Below are positions 16,255 to 24,999 of a stretch of 64,000 nucleotides of DNA, piece by piece. How positions within the stretch are numbered: the stretch's first letter is position 1; each line of letters starts with the position of its first letter. The position numbers were made by a program, and so were the translations under genes. This DNA comes from Flaviramulus basaltis (GTDB taxonomy: Bacteria > Bacteroidota > Bacteroidia > Flavobacteriales > Flavobacteriaceae): the NCBI RefSeq assembly GCF_900114265.1, contig NZ_FPKV01000001.1, forward strand, positions 868,001 to 932,000. The letters are read 5' to 3'. The notes below the pieces were generated by a model. The model saw only the letters and a list, made by a program, of their open reading frames with translations. It searched no databases and was not told the origin of the DNA.

Positions 16255-16625
16255 AATATGAATTTTATAATTAACTAACGGTTAAATTAGTTTAAATTAC
16301 ATTGTTCAATTAATTCATTTCGATTAAATCTTTGCTCAATCACTTTAGAAGTAATATTTTTCAAACAAAACATAACTCGCTTGTTATGAGTTTGGTATGT
16401 TTTTAAAGATTATTTATGTCTATTATTAAGTATGTGCATTTTAGTTTTTGTTTTAGACTAAATTATATATATTTGTTTAGTAAATTGAAAACGGGATTAT
16501 TTTTATGCGTGCATGCTTTTATTAATTAAAGAATAAAAATAATTACATAATTTCAGAAAATAAGCTATTGGTCGATGATTTTAAGCTTCTCCAAGTTATT
16601 TTACTGTTAGTAAACGCATAATTTT
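16255..16625. other. Non-coding AT-rich interval
   Basis: I see no gene here. The only structure noticed is a CATAAC/GTTATG inverted repeat at 16371-16388. The right end leads into the promoter of the PID-CTERM gene. Confidence 0.5.
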
Positions 16626-16655
16626 TTTGTTAACTCGCTTTTTATTATACATTTG
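16626..16655 (+). promoter_or_regulatory. Bacteroidetes-type promoter of the PID-CTERM gene
   Basis: A -33 TTTG (16626-16629) and a -7 TACATTTG (16648-16655, TAnnTTTG) are separated by 18 nt, the consensus arrangement. The ATG follows only 7 nt after the -7 box, so the transcript would be leaderless or nearly so. Confidence 0.6.
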
Positions 16656-16662
16656 AGACCCC

Positions 16663-16860
16663 ATGACAATACAAAATAAAAGAATACTTGCCTCAATCTT
16701 ATTTGTATTAATAAGCTTTATGTGTGTTGGTCAAACTCCACCACCGCCAGGACCACCACCGCCAGGTTTACTACCGATTGACGGAGGGGTTTTATGTGGA
16801 GCCGCTTTTGCTATATTTTATGGGGTTAAAAAATTATTATTCAGAAAATACAATAATTAA
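16663..16860 (+). CDS. PID-CTERM small surface-sorted protein
   Basis: This 65-aa protein has a signal peptide ending near VGQ, a Pro/Gly linker (PPPPGPPPPGLL) and the short sorting signal PIDGG, followed by a hydrophobic helix (LCGAAFAIFYGV) and a basic end (KKLLFRKYNN). This tripartite C-terminus is the PID-CTERM sorting signal known from flavobacteria, analogous to PEP-CTERM. Almost nothing remains of a mature domain, so the protein may be little more than a processed peptide. It has its own promoter, and its stop overlaps the end of convergent ribE by 4 nt. The family call is from the motif; function is unknown. Confidence 0.75.
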   Translation: MTIQNKRILASILFVLISFMCVGQTPPPPGPPPPGLLPIDGGVLCGAAFAIFYGVKKLLFRKYNN

Positions 16861-17453
16861 GAGGATTTATTCAATTCTATCAGTTTAGCTACATATTTCC
16901 CTAAAACATCAAATTCTAAATTTACTGTTGTACCAATTTTAAAAGTATTAAAATTTGTATGCTCATAAGTATAAGGTATAACAGCAACGCTAAATGCATC
17001 TTTTTTTGAATTCACAACGGTTAAGCTTGTTCCATTTACGGTTATAGAGCCTTTTTCAATGGTAATATTATTAAGTGTTGAATCATAGCTAAAACTAAAT
17101 ACCCAACTACCATTAACATCTTCAATATTAGTACAAGTCGCTATTTGATCTACATGACCTTGTACAATATGCCCGTCAAGTCTATCTCCAAGTTTCATAG
17201 CACGTTCAAGGTTAACTTTATCATTAACTTTTAAAGTATTAAGATTAGTTTTATCTAGAGTTTCTTTAATTGCGGTTACCGTATATACATCATCATTAAT
17301 AGCTACAACAGTTAAGCAAACACCATTATGAGCAACGCTTTGGTCAATTTTTAATTCAGAGGTTAAATAACTTTTAATAGAAATATGTAGGTTGTCAAAC
17401 TCTTCTTTTAAATTTGAAACTTCACCTATATCTTCAATAATTCCAGTAAACAT
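16857..17453 (-). CDS. ribE: Riboflavin synthase, alpha chain
   Basis: This enzyme dismutates two 6,7-dimethyl-8-ribityllumazine molecules to riboflavin. The protein is 198 aa with two homologous lumazine-binding halves. The first begins MFTGIIEDIGEV and holds SVAHNGVCLTVV and DRLDGHIVQGHVDQ. The second holds ITIEKGSITVNGTSLTVV. The MFTGIIE start and the repeated NG-[VT]-[CS]-LTVV motif are diagnostic. The gene stands alone, divergent from pdxA with 65 nt between start codons, in line with both being cofactor biosynthesis genes. Confidence 0.96.
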   Translation of the reverse strand: MFTGIIEDIGEVSNLKEEFDNLHISIKSYLTSELKIDQSVAHNGVCLTVVAINDDVYTVTAIKETLDKTNLNTLKVNDKVNLERAMKLGDRLDGHIVQGHVDQIATCTNIEDVNGSWVFSFSYDSTLNNITIEKGSITVNGTSLTVVNSKKDAFSVAVIPYTYEHTNFNTFKIGTTVNLEFDVLGKYVAKLIELNKSS

Positions 17454-17474
17454 ATTATTATCTGTTTATTTAGT

Positions 17475-17482
17475 TAAATTTG
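17475..17482 (+). promoter_or_regulatory. -7 element of pdxA promoter
   Basis: TAAATTTG (TAnnTTTG) lies 36 nt upstream of the pdxA ATG in the short ribE-pdxA divergent gap. Confidence 0.45.
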
Positions 17483-17518
17483 CAACATCAAAATTACAAA
17501 CAAAAGTTGTCATTTTTA

Positions 17519-18571
17519 ATGGAGCAAGCAGAAAATATAATAGTTGGTATATCTATAGGAGATTTAAACGGCATTGGAGGAGAAATAGTTTTAAAAACAT
17601 TTGAAGACCCAAGAATGTTAGAGTTTTGCACTCCTGTAATATTTGCTTCGGCAAAAACCATGACCTTTTTTAAAACACATTTTAAATCTGAAATTAAATT
17701 TCATTCTATAAATACTATCGACCAATTGGTAATTGGAAAGTTTAACGTGTTTAATTGTTGGAATGAACCAGTAAAAATTGAATTTGGTAAAGAAGATTTA
17801 AAAATAGGGCAATATGCTGTTAAGTCTTTACAAAAAGCAACAGAGGCTTTAAAGAATAATAATATAGATGTTTTGGTTACTGCCCCTATTAATAAACACA
17901 ATATTCAATCTAAAGATTTTAACTTTCCTGGACACACAGATTATTTGGCAAAAGAACTAGAGGGGGAAAGCTTAATGTTTATGATAACAGATAATTTAAG
18001 AGTTGGTTTGTTAACAGATCATGTACCAGTTAAAGATGTTTCAAATCATATTACATCAGAACTAATCGAAAAAAAGATAAACACTGTTTATTCATCATTA
18101 AAAAAAGATTTTAAAATAGAAAGACCAAGAATAGCTGTATTAGGTATAAACCCACACACAGGAGATAATGGGGTAATAGGCACAGAGGATGATGATGTTT
18201 TAAGGCCAACACTTCAAAAAATAAAAGAATCAGGTAAATTAGTTTTTGGGCCTTATGCTGCAGATAGTTTTTTTGGCTCCAATAATTACAAAAATTTTGA
18301 TGCTATTATTGCATCTTATCATGATCAAGGTTTAATACCGTTTAAAACATTATCATTTGGACAAGGCGTTAATTTTACAGCAGGTTTAAATAAGATAAGA
18401 ACATCTCCAGATCACGGAACAGCTTACGAAATCGCAGGAAAAGGAATAGCAGATGAAAACTCATTTAAAGAAGCTGTTTTTAGCGCTATTCAAATATTTA
18501 AAAACAGATTTAATTATGATGAGCTTACGGCAAACCCATTAAAAAAGGCACCAAAAAGCGAACGCCGCTAA
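17519..18571 (+). CDS. pdxA: 4-hydroxythreonine-4-phosphate dehydrogenase
   Basis: PdxA oxidises 4-phosphohydroxy-L-threonine in the DXP-dependent pyridoxal 5'-phosphate pathway. The protein is 350 aa. Hallmarks are VGISIGDLNGIGGEI near the N-terminus, TAPINKHNI, the metal-binding FPGHTDYLA, INPHTGDNG, DAIIASYHDQGLIPFK and RTSPDHGTAYEIAGK. I use the ATG at 17519, placing the conserved first strand seven residues in. An upstream in-frame start would fall inside the predicted promoter. It is probably monocistronic; the next gene has its own promoter. Confidence 0.95.
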   Translation: MEQAENIIVGISIGDLNGIGGEIVLKTFEDPRMLEFCTPVIFASAKTMTFFKTHFKSEIKFHSINTIDQLVIGKFNVFNCWNEPVKIEFGKEDLKIGQYAVKSLQKATEALKNNNIDVLVTAPINKHNIQSKDFNFPGHTDYLAKELEGESLMFMITDNLRVGLLTDHVPVKDVSNHITSELIEKKINTVYSSLKKDFKIERPRIAVLGINPHTGDNGVIGTEDDDVLRPTLQKIKESGKLVFGPYAADSFFGSNNYKNFDAIIASYHDQGLIPFKTLSFGQGVNFTAGLNKIRTSPDHGTAYEIAGKGIADENSFKEAVFSAIQIFKNRFNYDELTANPLKKAPKSERR

Positions 18572-18646
18572 GGGCTTGATTGCTAATTATTGCACCTAAT
18601 TAGAAAGGAATGAAATTTATAAACAAAAAAATGTTTATAAGTAATG

Positions 18647-18673
18647 TTGCGTAAATAAAAATTTATATATTTG
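18647..18673 (+). promoter_or_regulatory. Promoter of yceD-rpmF(-fab/acc) cluster
   Basis: TTG at 18647-18649 and TATATTTG at 18666-18673 are 16 nt apart, close to the Bacteroidetes -33/-7 layout. They lie 23 nt upstream of the DUF177 gene. Confidence 0.5.
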
Positions 18674-18696
18674 CAGGCTCAAAATAGAAGTGAGAA

Positions 18697-19236
18697 ATGA
18701 AGCCATTAAAAGATTTTACAATTCCTTTTGTTGGATTAAAGATAGGGAAGCATCATTTTGAGTACAAAGTTGAACAAGAGTTCTTTAAACATTTTGAGTA
18801 TGAAGATTTTAAAGATGTAAACATTATAGTAAATGTTGATTTAGAAAAAAAGTCAACATTACTAGAGTTACACTTTAAAATTTCTGGATGGGTTAATGTG
18901 AATTGCGACCTAACTAACGAGCCTTATAATCAAAACATTAAAGATGAATTTGATTTGGTTGTTAATTTTGGAGATGAGTATAATGATGAGCATATAGATA
19001 TTCTTATTATTCCTCATGGAACCTATGAAATTAATATACAGCAGTATATATATGAATTAATTATACTTGCGGTTCCAGCAAAACGAATTCACCCAGGTGT
19101 TAAAGATGGCACTTTAGATTCAGATATACTTAAAAAATTAGAAGAGTTAAGCCCAAAGCTTAAAGAAAATAAAGAAAACAAGGAGGATATTGATCCTCGG
19201 TGGAATACATTAAAGAAATTATTAACGGATAAATAA
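18697..19236 (+). CDS. YceD/DUF177 family protein
   Basis: This 179-aa protein belongs to the YceD (DUF177) family, linked in bacteria and plastids to 23S rRNA/L32 accumulation. The family core motif is visible as WVNVNCDLTNEPYNQ (about 67-81, the equivalent of the C-x-R-C-L region). An acidic stretch follows (FGDEYNDEHIDILII), and the C-terminus ends in DPRWNTLKKL, the usual family ending. It is followed after 9 nt by rpmF, the near-universal gene pair that supports the call. Confidence 0.9.
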   Translation: MKPLKDFTIPFVGLKIGKHHFEYKVEQEFFKHFEYEDFKDVNIIVNVDLEKKSTLLELHFKISGWVNVNCDLTNEPYNQNIKDEFDLVVNFGDEYNDEHIDILIIPHGTYEINIQQYIYELIILAVPAKRIHPGVKDGTLDSDILKKLEELSPKLKENKENKEDIDPRWNTLKKLLTDK

Positions 19237-19245
19237 AAACATAAA

Positions 19246-19446
19246 ATGGCACATCCTAAAAGAAAAATCTCGAAAACAAGAAGAGATAAAAGAAGAACAC
19301 ATTACAAAGCAACTGCGCCACAGATTGCTACTTGCCCAACAACAGGTGAAGCACATTTATATCATAGAGCACACTGGCATGAAGGAAAACTTTATTATAG
19401 AGGTCAAGTATTAATTGACAACTCAGAAGTAGAAAACGTTGCATAA
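19246..19446 (+). CDS. rpmF: 50S ribosomal protein L32
   Basis: This is a 66-aa basic ribosomal protein starting [20 protein letters not shown], with [14 protein letters not shown] in the middle, the standard bL32 pattern. Only one of the usual zinc-ribbon cysteines (Cys at about 27) is present, so it is probably the non-zinc (C-) form. It sits between the yceD-like gene and fabH as in many bacteria. A strong hairpin follows it, so fabH may be transcribed from its own promoter or by read-through. Confidence 0.97.
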   Translation: MAHPKRKISKTRRDKRRTHYKATAPQIATCPTTGEAHLYHRAHWHEGKLYYRGQVLIDNSEVENVA

Positions 19447-19467
19447 GTAGGTTTGCAAGCATATATC

Positions 19468-19497
19468 AAAACGCTCATTTATGAGCGTTTTTTTTAT
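19468..19497 (+). terminator. Terminator after rpmF
   Basis: The stem AAAACGCTCAT / ATGAGCGTTTT has a tight loop and a run of eight T. Confidence 0.8.
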
Positions 19498-19546
19498 GGA
19501 ATGCTTTTTCTAAATCACAAAAACACATAATTTGCATGATATTACG

Positions 19547-19577
19547 TCAAAATTCAGTAATTTTCGTGAAATTTTGA
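19547..19577. promoter_or_regulatory. Inverted repeat upstream of fabH
   Basis: TCAAAATT (19547) and AATTTTGA (ending 19577) form perfect 8-bp arms around a 15-nt spacer, 50 nt before the fabH ATG. It could be an operator controlling the fabH-accB-accC run. AT-richness makes chance possible. Confidence 0.35.
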
Positions 19578-19627
19578 TCGTTTTTGTCCAATTTTAATGA
19601 TTTTTTGGTCGAATTAACTATAACGTT

Positions 19628-20629
19628 ATGAGTAAAACCTCAGCAGCAATTACAGCTGTAGGCGCATATGTGCCAGAATATGTATTAACCAATCAAATTC
19701 TTGAAACAATGGTTGATACAAATGATGAATGGATTACCAGTAGAACAGGAATTAAAGAACGCCGAATTCTTAAAGAAGAAGGCAAAGGCACGTCTTATTT
19801 AGCAATTAAAGCCGCACAAGATCTTATAAGTAAAAAAGGAATTGATCCTAAAGATATCGAGCTTGTCATAGTTGCAACAGCAACACCAGATATGAAAGCC
19901 GCTTCAACAGCATCTTTTACTGCATCAGAAATAGGAGCAGTAAATGCCTTTTCATTCGATTTAGATGCCGCATGTTCAAGTTTTTTATATGGAATGTCTG
20001 TTGCTTCAAGCTATATTGAGTCTGGAAGATATAAAAACGTATTGCTTATAGGAGCCGATAAAATGTCTTCACTTATCAATTATAAAGATAGAGCTACTTG
20101 TATTATTTTTGGAGATGGTGCTGGTGCTGTTTTATTTGAGCCTAATGAAGAAAATTTAGGATTTCAAAATGAATATTTAAGAAGTGACGGAACAGGTAGG
20201 GAATTTTTACAAGCAAAACATGGTGGATCATCATTTCCTTCAACACCAGAAACCATGGAGGCTGGAGGTCACTATGCTTTTCAAGAAGGTAGAACAGTAT
20301 TTAAAAATGCGGTATTTAATATGGCAGATGCTGCTGTAAAAATATTAGAGCGTAACAATCTAACTAATGATGATGTCGATTGGCTTGCTGCACATCAAGC
20401 AAATAAACGTATTATTGATGCTACGGCACAACGCATAAATTTAGAAGAAGAAAAAGTAATGATTAATATTCATAAATATGGTAATACCACATCAGCTACC
20501 TTACCATTGCTTCTAAATGATTATGAATCACAACTAAAAAAAGGAGATAATATAATATTCGCAGCTTTTGGAGGCGGATTTAATTGGGGGGCTATTTATT
20601 TAAAATGGGCTTATAATTCAGAAAACTAA
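19628..20629 (+). CDS. fabH: 3-oxoacyl-ACP synthase III
   Basis: FabH (KAS III) condenses acetyl-CoA (or a branched starter) with malonyl-ACP to start type II fatty-acid synthesis. The protein is 333 aa. The thiolase-fold hallmarks are GAYVPEYVLTN, NDEWITSRTGIKERR, catalytic Cys in LDAACSSFLYG (about 120), His in WLAAHQANKRI (about 250) and Asn in HKYGNTTSATLPLLL (about 280). The C-terminus FAAFGGGFNWGAIYLKW is typical. It is followed by accB and accC, which supply malonyl-CoA. Confidence 0.96.
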   Translation: MSKTSAAITAVGAYVPEYVLTNQILETMVDTNDEWITSRTGIKERRILKEEGKGTSYLAIKAAQDLISKKGIDPKDIELVIVATATPDMKAASTASFTASEIGAVNAFSFDLDAACSSFLYGMSVASSYIESGRYKNVLLIGADKMSSLINYKDRATCIIFGDGAGAVLFEPNEENLGFQNEYLRSDGTGREFLQAKHGGSSFPSTPETMEAGGHYAFQEGRTVFKNAVFNMADAAVKILERNNLTNDDVDWLAAHQANKRIIDATAQRINLEEEKVMINIHKYGNTTSATLPLLLNDYESQLKKGDNIIFAAFGGGFNWGAIYLKWAYNSEN

Positions 20630-20652
20630 CCAAAAACTAATTTAGCAAAATT

Positions 20653-21135
20653 ATGGATATAAAAGAAATTCAAAACTTAATCAAGTTTGTTGCAAAGTCA
20701 GGAGCAAGTGAGGTTAAATTGGAGATGGATGATATTAAAATCACGATTAAAACTGGGTCAGAGTCAGACACAACAATTGTGCATCAAATTCCTGCTACCC
20801 AAGTACCTCAAATGGCTGCCGTTCCAACTGTAGCTGAGCCAGCTACTTCAGCTACAACTACAGAAGCAGCAGCAACTACAGAAGAAAACTCAAAATATAT
20901 TACTATAAAATCACCAATAATTGGTACATTCTATAGAAAACCTTCTCCAGATAAACCTTTGTTTGTTGAGGTAGGACAAACTATTGCCGAAGGCGATGTG
21001 CTTTGTATTATAGAAGCAATGAAACTTTTCAATGAAATAGAATCAGAAGTTTCAGGAAAAGTAGTTAAAATATTAGTTGACGATTCTTCACCTGTAGAGT
21101 TTGATCAACCATTATTCTTAGTAGATCCATCTTAA
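20653..21135 (+). CDS. accB: Acetyl-CoA carboxylase biotin carboxyl carrier protein
   Basis: This 160-aa protein carries biotin between the carboxylase and transferase parts of acetyl-CoA carboxylase. The N-terminal dimerisation/interaction segment ([17 protein letters not shown]) is followed by an Ala/Thr/Pro-rich flexible linker (about 50-80). A C-terminal biotinyl domain follows, with the biotinylation site in [13 protein letters not shown]. Length and order are standard. It lies 23 nt after fabH and 88 nt before accC. Confidence 0.97.
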   Translation: MDIKEIQNLIKFVAKSGASEVKLEMDDIKITIKTGSESDTTIVHQIPATQVPQMAAVPTVAEPATSATTTEAAATTEENSKYITIKSPIIGTFYRKPSPDKPLFVEVGQTIAEGDVLCIIEAMKLFNEIESEVSGKVVKILVDDSSPVEFDQPLFLVDPS

Positions 21136-21137
21136 TT

Positions 21138-21217
21138 TAGATTATTAGGGTTATAGATTATTAGGGATGTTAATTTTCTAATAATTCAATAATTCAATTT
21201 TCTAATTATCTAATTCA
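21138..21217. repeat. Short AT-rich repeats between accB and accC
   Basis: TAGATTATTAGGG occurs twice (21138-21150, 21154-21166), followed by overlapping near-copies of TAATTCAATAATTCAA and CTAATTATCTAATTC. This is a low-complexity intergenic repeat patch, a type common between genes in flavobacteria. Confidence 0.5.
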
Positions 21218-21223
21218 AAAAAG

Positions 21224-22576
21224 ATGTTCAAAAAAATATTGATTGCCAATAGAGGGGAAATAGCACTTCGTGTTATTAGAACCTGTAAAGAAATGGGTAT
21301 TAAAACAGTTGCAGTATATTCAACTGTTGATGCCGAAAGTTTACATGTTAAGTTTGCTGATGAAGCGGTTTGTATAGGACCTGCACCAAGTAGCGAATCT
21401 TATTTAAAAATGTCTAATATTATAGCTGCAGCAGAAATTACTAATGCAGATGCTATTCATCCAGGTTATGGTTTTTTATCAGAAAACGCTAAGTTTTCAA
21501 AAATCTGTGAAGAGCATGGTATAAAATTCATTGGCGCTTCACCAGAGATGATTGATAGAATGGGAGATAAAGCCAATGCTAAAGCGACTATGAAAGCTGC
21601 AGGAGTACCTTGTGTTCCCGGAAGCGAAGGTGTTATAGAGACCTTTGAGGAATGCCAAAAAGTAGCAAAAGCTACAGGTTATCCTGTAATGCTTAAAGCA
21701 TCTGCTGGTGGAGGCGGAAAAGGTATGCGAGGTGTTTTTAAACCAGAAAACCTTAAAGACGCTTGGGATTCTGCAAGACAAGAAAGTAAAGCGGCTTTTG
21801 GTAATGACGATATGTACATGGAAAAACTTATTGAAGAACCAAGACATATTGAAATTCAAATTGTAGGAGATTCTCGAGGAAAAGCATGTCATTTATCAGA
21901 AAGAGATTGCTCAATTCAACGTCGACACCAAAAACTTACTGAAGAAGTACCATCACCATTTATGACGGATAAACTTCGTGATAAAATGGGTAAAGCAGCG
22001 GTGAAAGCAGCAGAATATATTAAATATGAAGGTGCTGGAACTATAGAATTTCTAGTTGATAAAAATAGAAATTTCTACTTTATGGAAATGAATACGCGTA
22101 TTCAAGTAGAGCACCCTATTACAGAACAAGTTATTGATTTCGATTTAATTCGCGAACAAATACTTGTAGCCGCAGGAGTGCCAATTTCTGGTAAAAATTA
22201 CATACCTAAGCTTCATTCTATTGAGTGTCGTATTAATGCCGAAGATCCATTTAATGGATTTAGACCATCACCAGGTGTGATCACTACATTGCATGCTCCT
22301 GGAGGCCATGGAGTGCGTTTAGACACACATGTTTATGCAGGTTATGCTATACCTCCAAACTATGATTCTATGATTGCAAAGTTAATTACAACGGCGCAAA
22401 CGAGAGAAGAGGCAATTAATAAAATGAAGCGTGCCTTAGATGAATTCGTCATAGAAGGTATTAAAACCACGATTCCATTTCACAGACAGCTTATGGATCA
22501 TCCAGATTATTTAGCAGGTAATTACACTACTAAATTTATGGAAGATTTCGTTATACAAAAACAAGTTGAAGAATAA
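21224..22576 (+). CDS. accC: Acetyl-CoA carboxylase, biotin carboxylase subunit
   Basis: This ATP-grasp enzyme carboxylates the biotin of AccB using bicarbonate and ATP. The protein is 450 aa, the usual length. Hallmarks are [34 protein letters not shown], the glycine-rich ATP loop [34 protein letters not shown], the metal-binding [16 protein letters not shown], and ECRINAEDP. It completes the fabH-accB-accC run. The accA/accD subunits are not in the window. A strong hairpin terminator follows. Confidence 0.97.
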   Translation: MFKKILIANRGEIALRVIRTCKEMGIKTVAVYSTVDAESLHVKFADEAVCIGPAPSSESYLKMSNIIAAAEITNADAIHPGYGFLSENAKFSKICEEHGIKFIGASPEMIDRMGDKANAKATMKAAGVPCVPGSEGVIETFEECQKVAKATGYPVMLKASAGGGGKGMRGVFKPENLKDAWDSARQESKAAFGNDDMYMEKLIEEPRHIEIQIVGDSRGKACHLSERDCSIQRRHQKLTEEVPSPFMTDKLRDKMGKAAVKAAEYIKYEGAGTIEFLVDKNRNFYFMEMNTRIQVEHPITEQVIDFDLIREQILVAAGVPISGKNYIPKLHSIECRINAEDPFNGFRPSPGVITTLHAPGGHGVRLDTHVYAGYAIPPNYDSMIAKLITTAQTREEAINKMKRALDEFVIEGIKTTIPFHRQLMDHPDYLAGNYTTKFMEDFVIQKQVEE

Positions 22577-22585
22577 ATAATTAAG

Positions 22586-22613
22586 ACTCCGAAAGCAATT
22601 TCGGAGTTTTTTT
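22586..22613 (+). terminator. Terminator after accC
   Basis: The perfect stem ACTCCGAAA-GCAA-TTTCGGAGT is followed by seven T. Confidence 0.9.
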
Positions 22614-22640
22614 ATGGTGTTACTTTTGCAAAACAGCAAA

Positions 22641-22709
22641 AGTCAGGCTATCTGTTCTATCTTTTTTTCGTGCCTCAAAAAAGGATGCCACGTCTATCCT
22701 TAACACGAG
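22641..22709. repeat. Dispersed flavobacterial intergenic repeat (copy 1)
   Basis: This segment contains AGTCAGGCTATCTGTTCTAT, a T-run, CGTGCCTCAAAAAAGGATGC and CGTCTATCCTTAACAC. Its reverse complement aligns with 55730-55760 over about 30 bases (roughly three quarters identical). The motif order is one I recognise from intergenic repeats in many Flavobacteriaceae genomes. Confidence 0.6.
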
Positions 22710-22743
22710 TTGTTTCTTCAATGATAAATGGTAAATTAGCAAC

Positions 22744-23856
22744 ATGAATTTGTCATACTGGGAAATAAAATCATGGTTAACCAACATAGATTATACTATT
22801 GTTGGCAGTGGTATTGTTGGGTTAAACTGTGCGCTATATTTAAAAGAGCGTTTTCCAAAATCAAATATTCTAATTTTAGAAAAAGGCATGTTGCCACAAG
22901 GAGCCAGCACAAAAAATGCTGGTTTTGCTTGCTTTGGAAGCCTTAGTGAAATTATAGATGATTTAAATAGTCATACAGAAACAGAAGTTTTGCAGCTTAT
23001 AAAAAAGCGCGTTAAAGGTTTAAAATTATTACGCAAAACCTTAGGAGATAAAACCATTAATTATCGAAATAATGGCGGTTATGAGTTATTTTTAAATAAC
23101 GAGCACTTATTGGATAAGTGTATTTCAAAAAAAGAAGACATAAATAAGTTATTGAAACCAATATTTAAAAAGGACGTTTTTAGTATTAAACCAAACAGTT
23201 TTAATTTTAAAAACATTGAGTCAGAATACATTTTCAATCAATTTGAAGGGCAAATTGATACAGGAAAAATGATGGAAGCATTGCTTAAAAAAGCTCAAAA
23301 AAAAGGCATTAAGATTTTAAATAATTGTGTTGTTGAAGTTTTTACCGAAAAAAGCGATTCAGTTAAAATTAAAACAAATGAATTTGAGTTCTACACATCA
23401 AAATTACTCATTGCAACAAATGGTTTTGCTTCACAGCTATTAAATGAAGAAGTAAAACCTGCTAGAGCACAAGTAATGATTACAAAACCAATTAAAAACC
23501 TTCATATTAAAGGCACGTTTCATTTAGATAGAGGTTATTATTATTTTAGAAATATAGATAATAGAATTCTTTTTGGTGGAGGAAGAAACCTAGATTTTAA
23601 GGGAGAAGAGACCGCAGAATTTAATCAAACAGACATCATTCAAAATAAATTAGAAGAACTATTAAAAACAACTATTTTGCCAGAAATTTTATTTGAAATT
23701 GAACATCGTTGGAGTGGTATTATGGGCGTTGGAAATCAAAAAAAAGCCATTGTAAAACAGCTTTCTAATAATGTATATTGTGGCGTGAGACTAGGCGGAA
23801 TGGGAATTGCAATTGGCTCATTAATTGGTCAAGAATTAGCACAATTAATAGAATAG
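22744..23856 (+). CDS. FAD-dependent oxidoreductase (DAO family)
   Basis: This 370-aa flavoprotein of the D-amino-acid-oxidase/glycine-oxidase-like family has an N-terminal dinucleotide-binding motif TIVGSGIVGLNCALYLKE and the acidic second-strand end ILILEKGMLPQGASTKNAG, as in DAO-type enzymes. The substrate-side strand is ATNGFASQLL. The C-terminal FAD motif is YCGVRLGGMGIAIGSLIGQELA. The substrate is not known. It starts a close run with mtgA (4-nt gap) and the Gre-like gene, so the three are probably co-transcribed although functionally unrelated. Confidence 0.85.
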   Translation: MNLSYWEIKSWLTNIDYTIVGSGIVGLNCALYLKERFPKSNILILEKGMLPQGASTKNAGFACFGSLSEIIDDLNSHTETEVLQLIKKRVKGLKLLRKTLGDKTINYRNNGGYELFLNNEHLLDKCISKKEDINKLLKPIFKKDVFSIKPNSFNFKNIESEYIFNQFEGQIDTGKMMEALLKKAQKKGIKILNNCVVEVFTEKSDSVKIKTNEFEFYTSKLLIATNGFASQLLNEEVKPARAQVMITKPIKNLHIKGTFHLDRGYYYFRNIDNRILFGGGRNLDFKGEETAEFNQTDIIQNKLEELLKTTILPEILFEIEHRWSGIMGVGNQKKAIVKQLSNNVYCGVRLGGMGIAIGSLIGQELAQLIE

Positions 23857-23860
23857 TTTA

Positions 23861-24541
23861 ATGAAACGATTGTATAGATTTCTTTTAAAATTAATTTTTT
23901 GGTTTTTTGCTCTATCCATTGGTTTGGTTGTTTTGTATAAATATGTTCCCGTTGCAATAACACCTTTAATGGTGATACGTTATTTTGAAAGTGAAAATAA
24001 AGCGGCTTGGAAACACGATTGGATTCCTATGGAAAACATATCAAAAAACCTTCAACTAGCTGTTATTTGTAGTGAAGACCAAAAATTTTTAAACCACAAT
24101 GGGTTTGATGTTGAAGCTATAGAGAAAGCTTATAAAAATAACAGTAAAGGAAAACGTATTAGAGGCGGAAGTACAATAACTCAGCAAACGGCAAAAAACG
24201 TATTTCTTTGGCCGCAAAGAAGTTGGTTGCGTAAAGGTTTAGAAACCTATTTCACTTTTTTAATTGAAAAAATTTGGACTAAAGATCGAGTTTTAGAGGT
24301 GTATTTAAACAGTATTGAAATGGGAAATGGTGTTTATGGTGCTGAAGCCGCTTCTCAATATTGGTTTAAAAAAGCAGCACAAAAATTGTCAAAACAGGAA
24401 GCCGCAGCAATAGCTTCTATATTACCAAACCCTAGAAAATATAAAGCGAATCCAGCTTCAAATTACATTCAAAGCAGAAAGAATTGGATTGTTAATCAAA
24501 TGAATTACATTGGAAAGCTTGAATTTAAAACAGAAAAATGA
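23861..24541 (+). CDS. mtgA: Monofunctional peptidoglycan glycosyltransferase
   Basis: MtgA polymerises lipid II into glycan strands at the outer face of the inner membrane. It is a 226-aa GT51 protein with one N-terminal TM segment (about 8-28). The catalytic domain has motif 1 CSEDQKFLNHNGFD with catalytic Glu, motif 2 IRGGSTITQQTAKNVF, motif 3 (WTKDRVLEVYLNSIEMGNG) and motif 4 (GAEAASQYWFKKAA). There is no transpeptidase domain, which distinguishes it from class A PBPs. Its stop overlaps the start of the Gre-like gene (ATGA), so translation is coupled. Confidence 0.95.
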   Translation: MKRLYRFLLKLIFWFFALSIGLVVLYKYVPVAITPLMVIRYFESENKAAWKHDWIPMENISKNLQLAVICSEDQKFLNHNGFDVEAIEKAYKNNSKGKRIRGGSTITQQTAKNVFLWPQRSWLRKGLETYFTFLIEKIWTKDRVLEVYLNSIEMGNGVYGAEAASQYWFKKAAQKLSKQEAAAIASILPNPRKYKANPASNYIQSRKNWIVNQMNYIGKLEFKTEK

Positions 24542-24999
24542 ATGATTCTCTAGTAATAAAACAATTACTTTATAACCAGTGTTTCGGTTTTATTGAAACA
24601 CGATTAAAGACAATTCAAAGCACTATTTCAGAAATTCAAGAATCTCTTACTTCTGAAACCAAAAGTAGCGCTGGAGACAAACACGAAACAGGTCGCGCTA
24701 TGTTGCAATTAGAACGTGAGAAAGCGGGCAATCAATTAGCCGAAGTTCAAAAAGTAAAAGAAATTCTATCTAAAATAGATGTTGAAAAACACAATAAAAA
24801 CATAAGTTTAGGAAGTGTGGTTTATACCACTAAATCTAATTATTTTATTGCTATTAGTGCTGGGGAGCTCTATATTGATGGTGATAAGTTTTATGCTATT
24901 TCTGCAAACACACCTATTGGACAATTTTTAATTGGGAAAAACATTGGTGATGAGATTGTGTTTAGAGAACAGAAATTTAAAATTGAAAAGATTTTATAG
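24538..24999 (+). CDS. GreA/GreB-like protein
   Basis: This 153-aa protein has a helical N-terminal half (about 15-85). It carries SSAGDKHETGRAMLQLERE, resembling the coiled-coil finger region of Gre factors, where acidic tip residues act in RNA polymerase transcript cleavage. The C-terminal half is a small beta domain (SLGSVVYTTKSNYFIAISAG, TPIGQFLIGKNIGDEIVF) resembling the GreA C-terminal FKBP-like domain. It is shorter and more diverged than true GreA, so the exact role is unsure. In databases such proteins are sometimes labelled 3-oxoacyl-ACP synthase, which the sequence does not support. It overlaps the mtgA stop by 4 nt. Confidence 0.65.
   Translation: MNDSLVIKQLLYNQCFGFIETRLKTIQSTISEIQESLTSETKSSAGDKHETGRAMLQLEREKAGNQLAEVQKVKEILSKIDVEKHNKNISLGSVVYTTKSNYFIAISAGELYIDGDKFYAISANTPIGQFLIGKNIGDEIVFREQKFKIEKIL

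Noticed and set aside
21138-21217. Riboswitch or leader before accC
   Set aside because: The region is low-complexity tandem AT repeat with no conserved fold.
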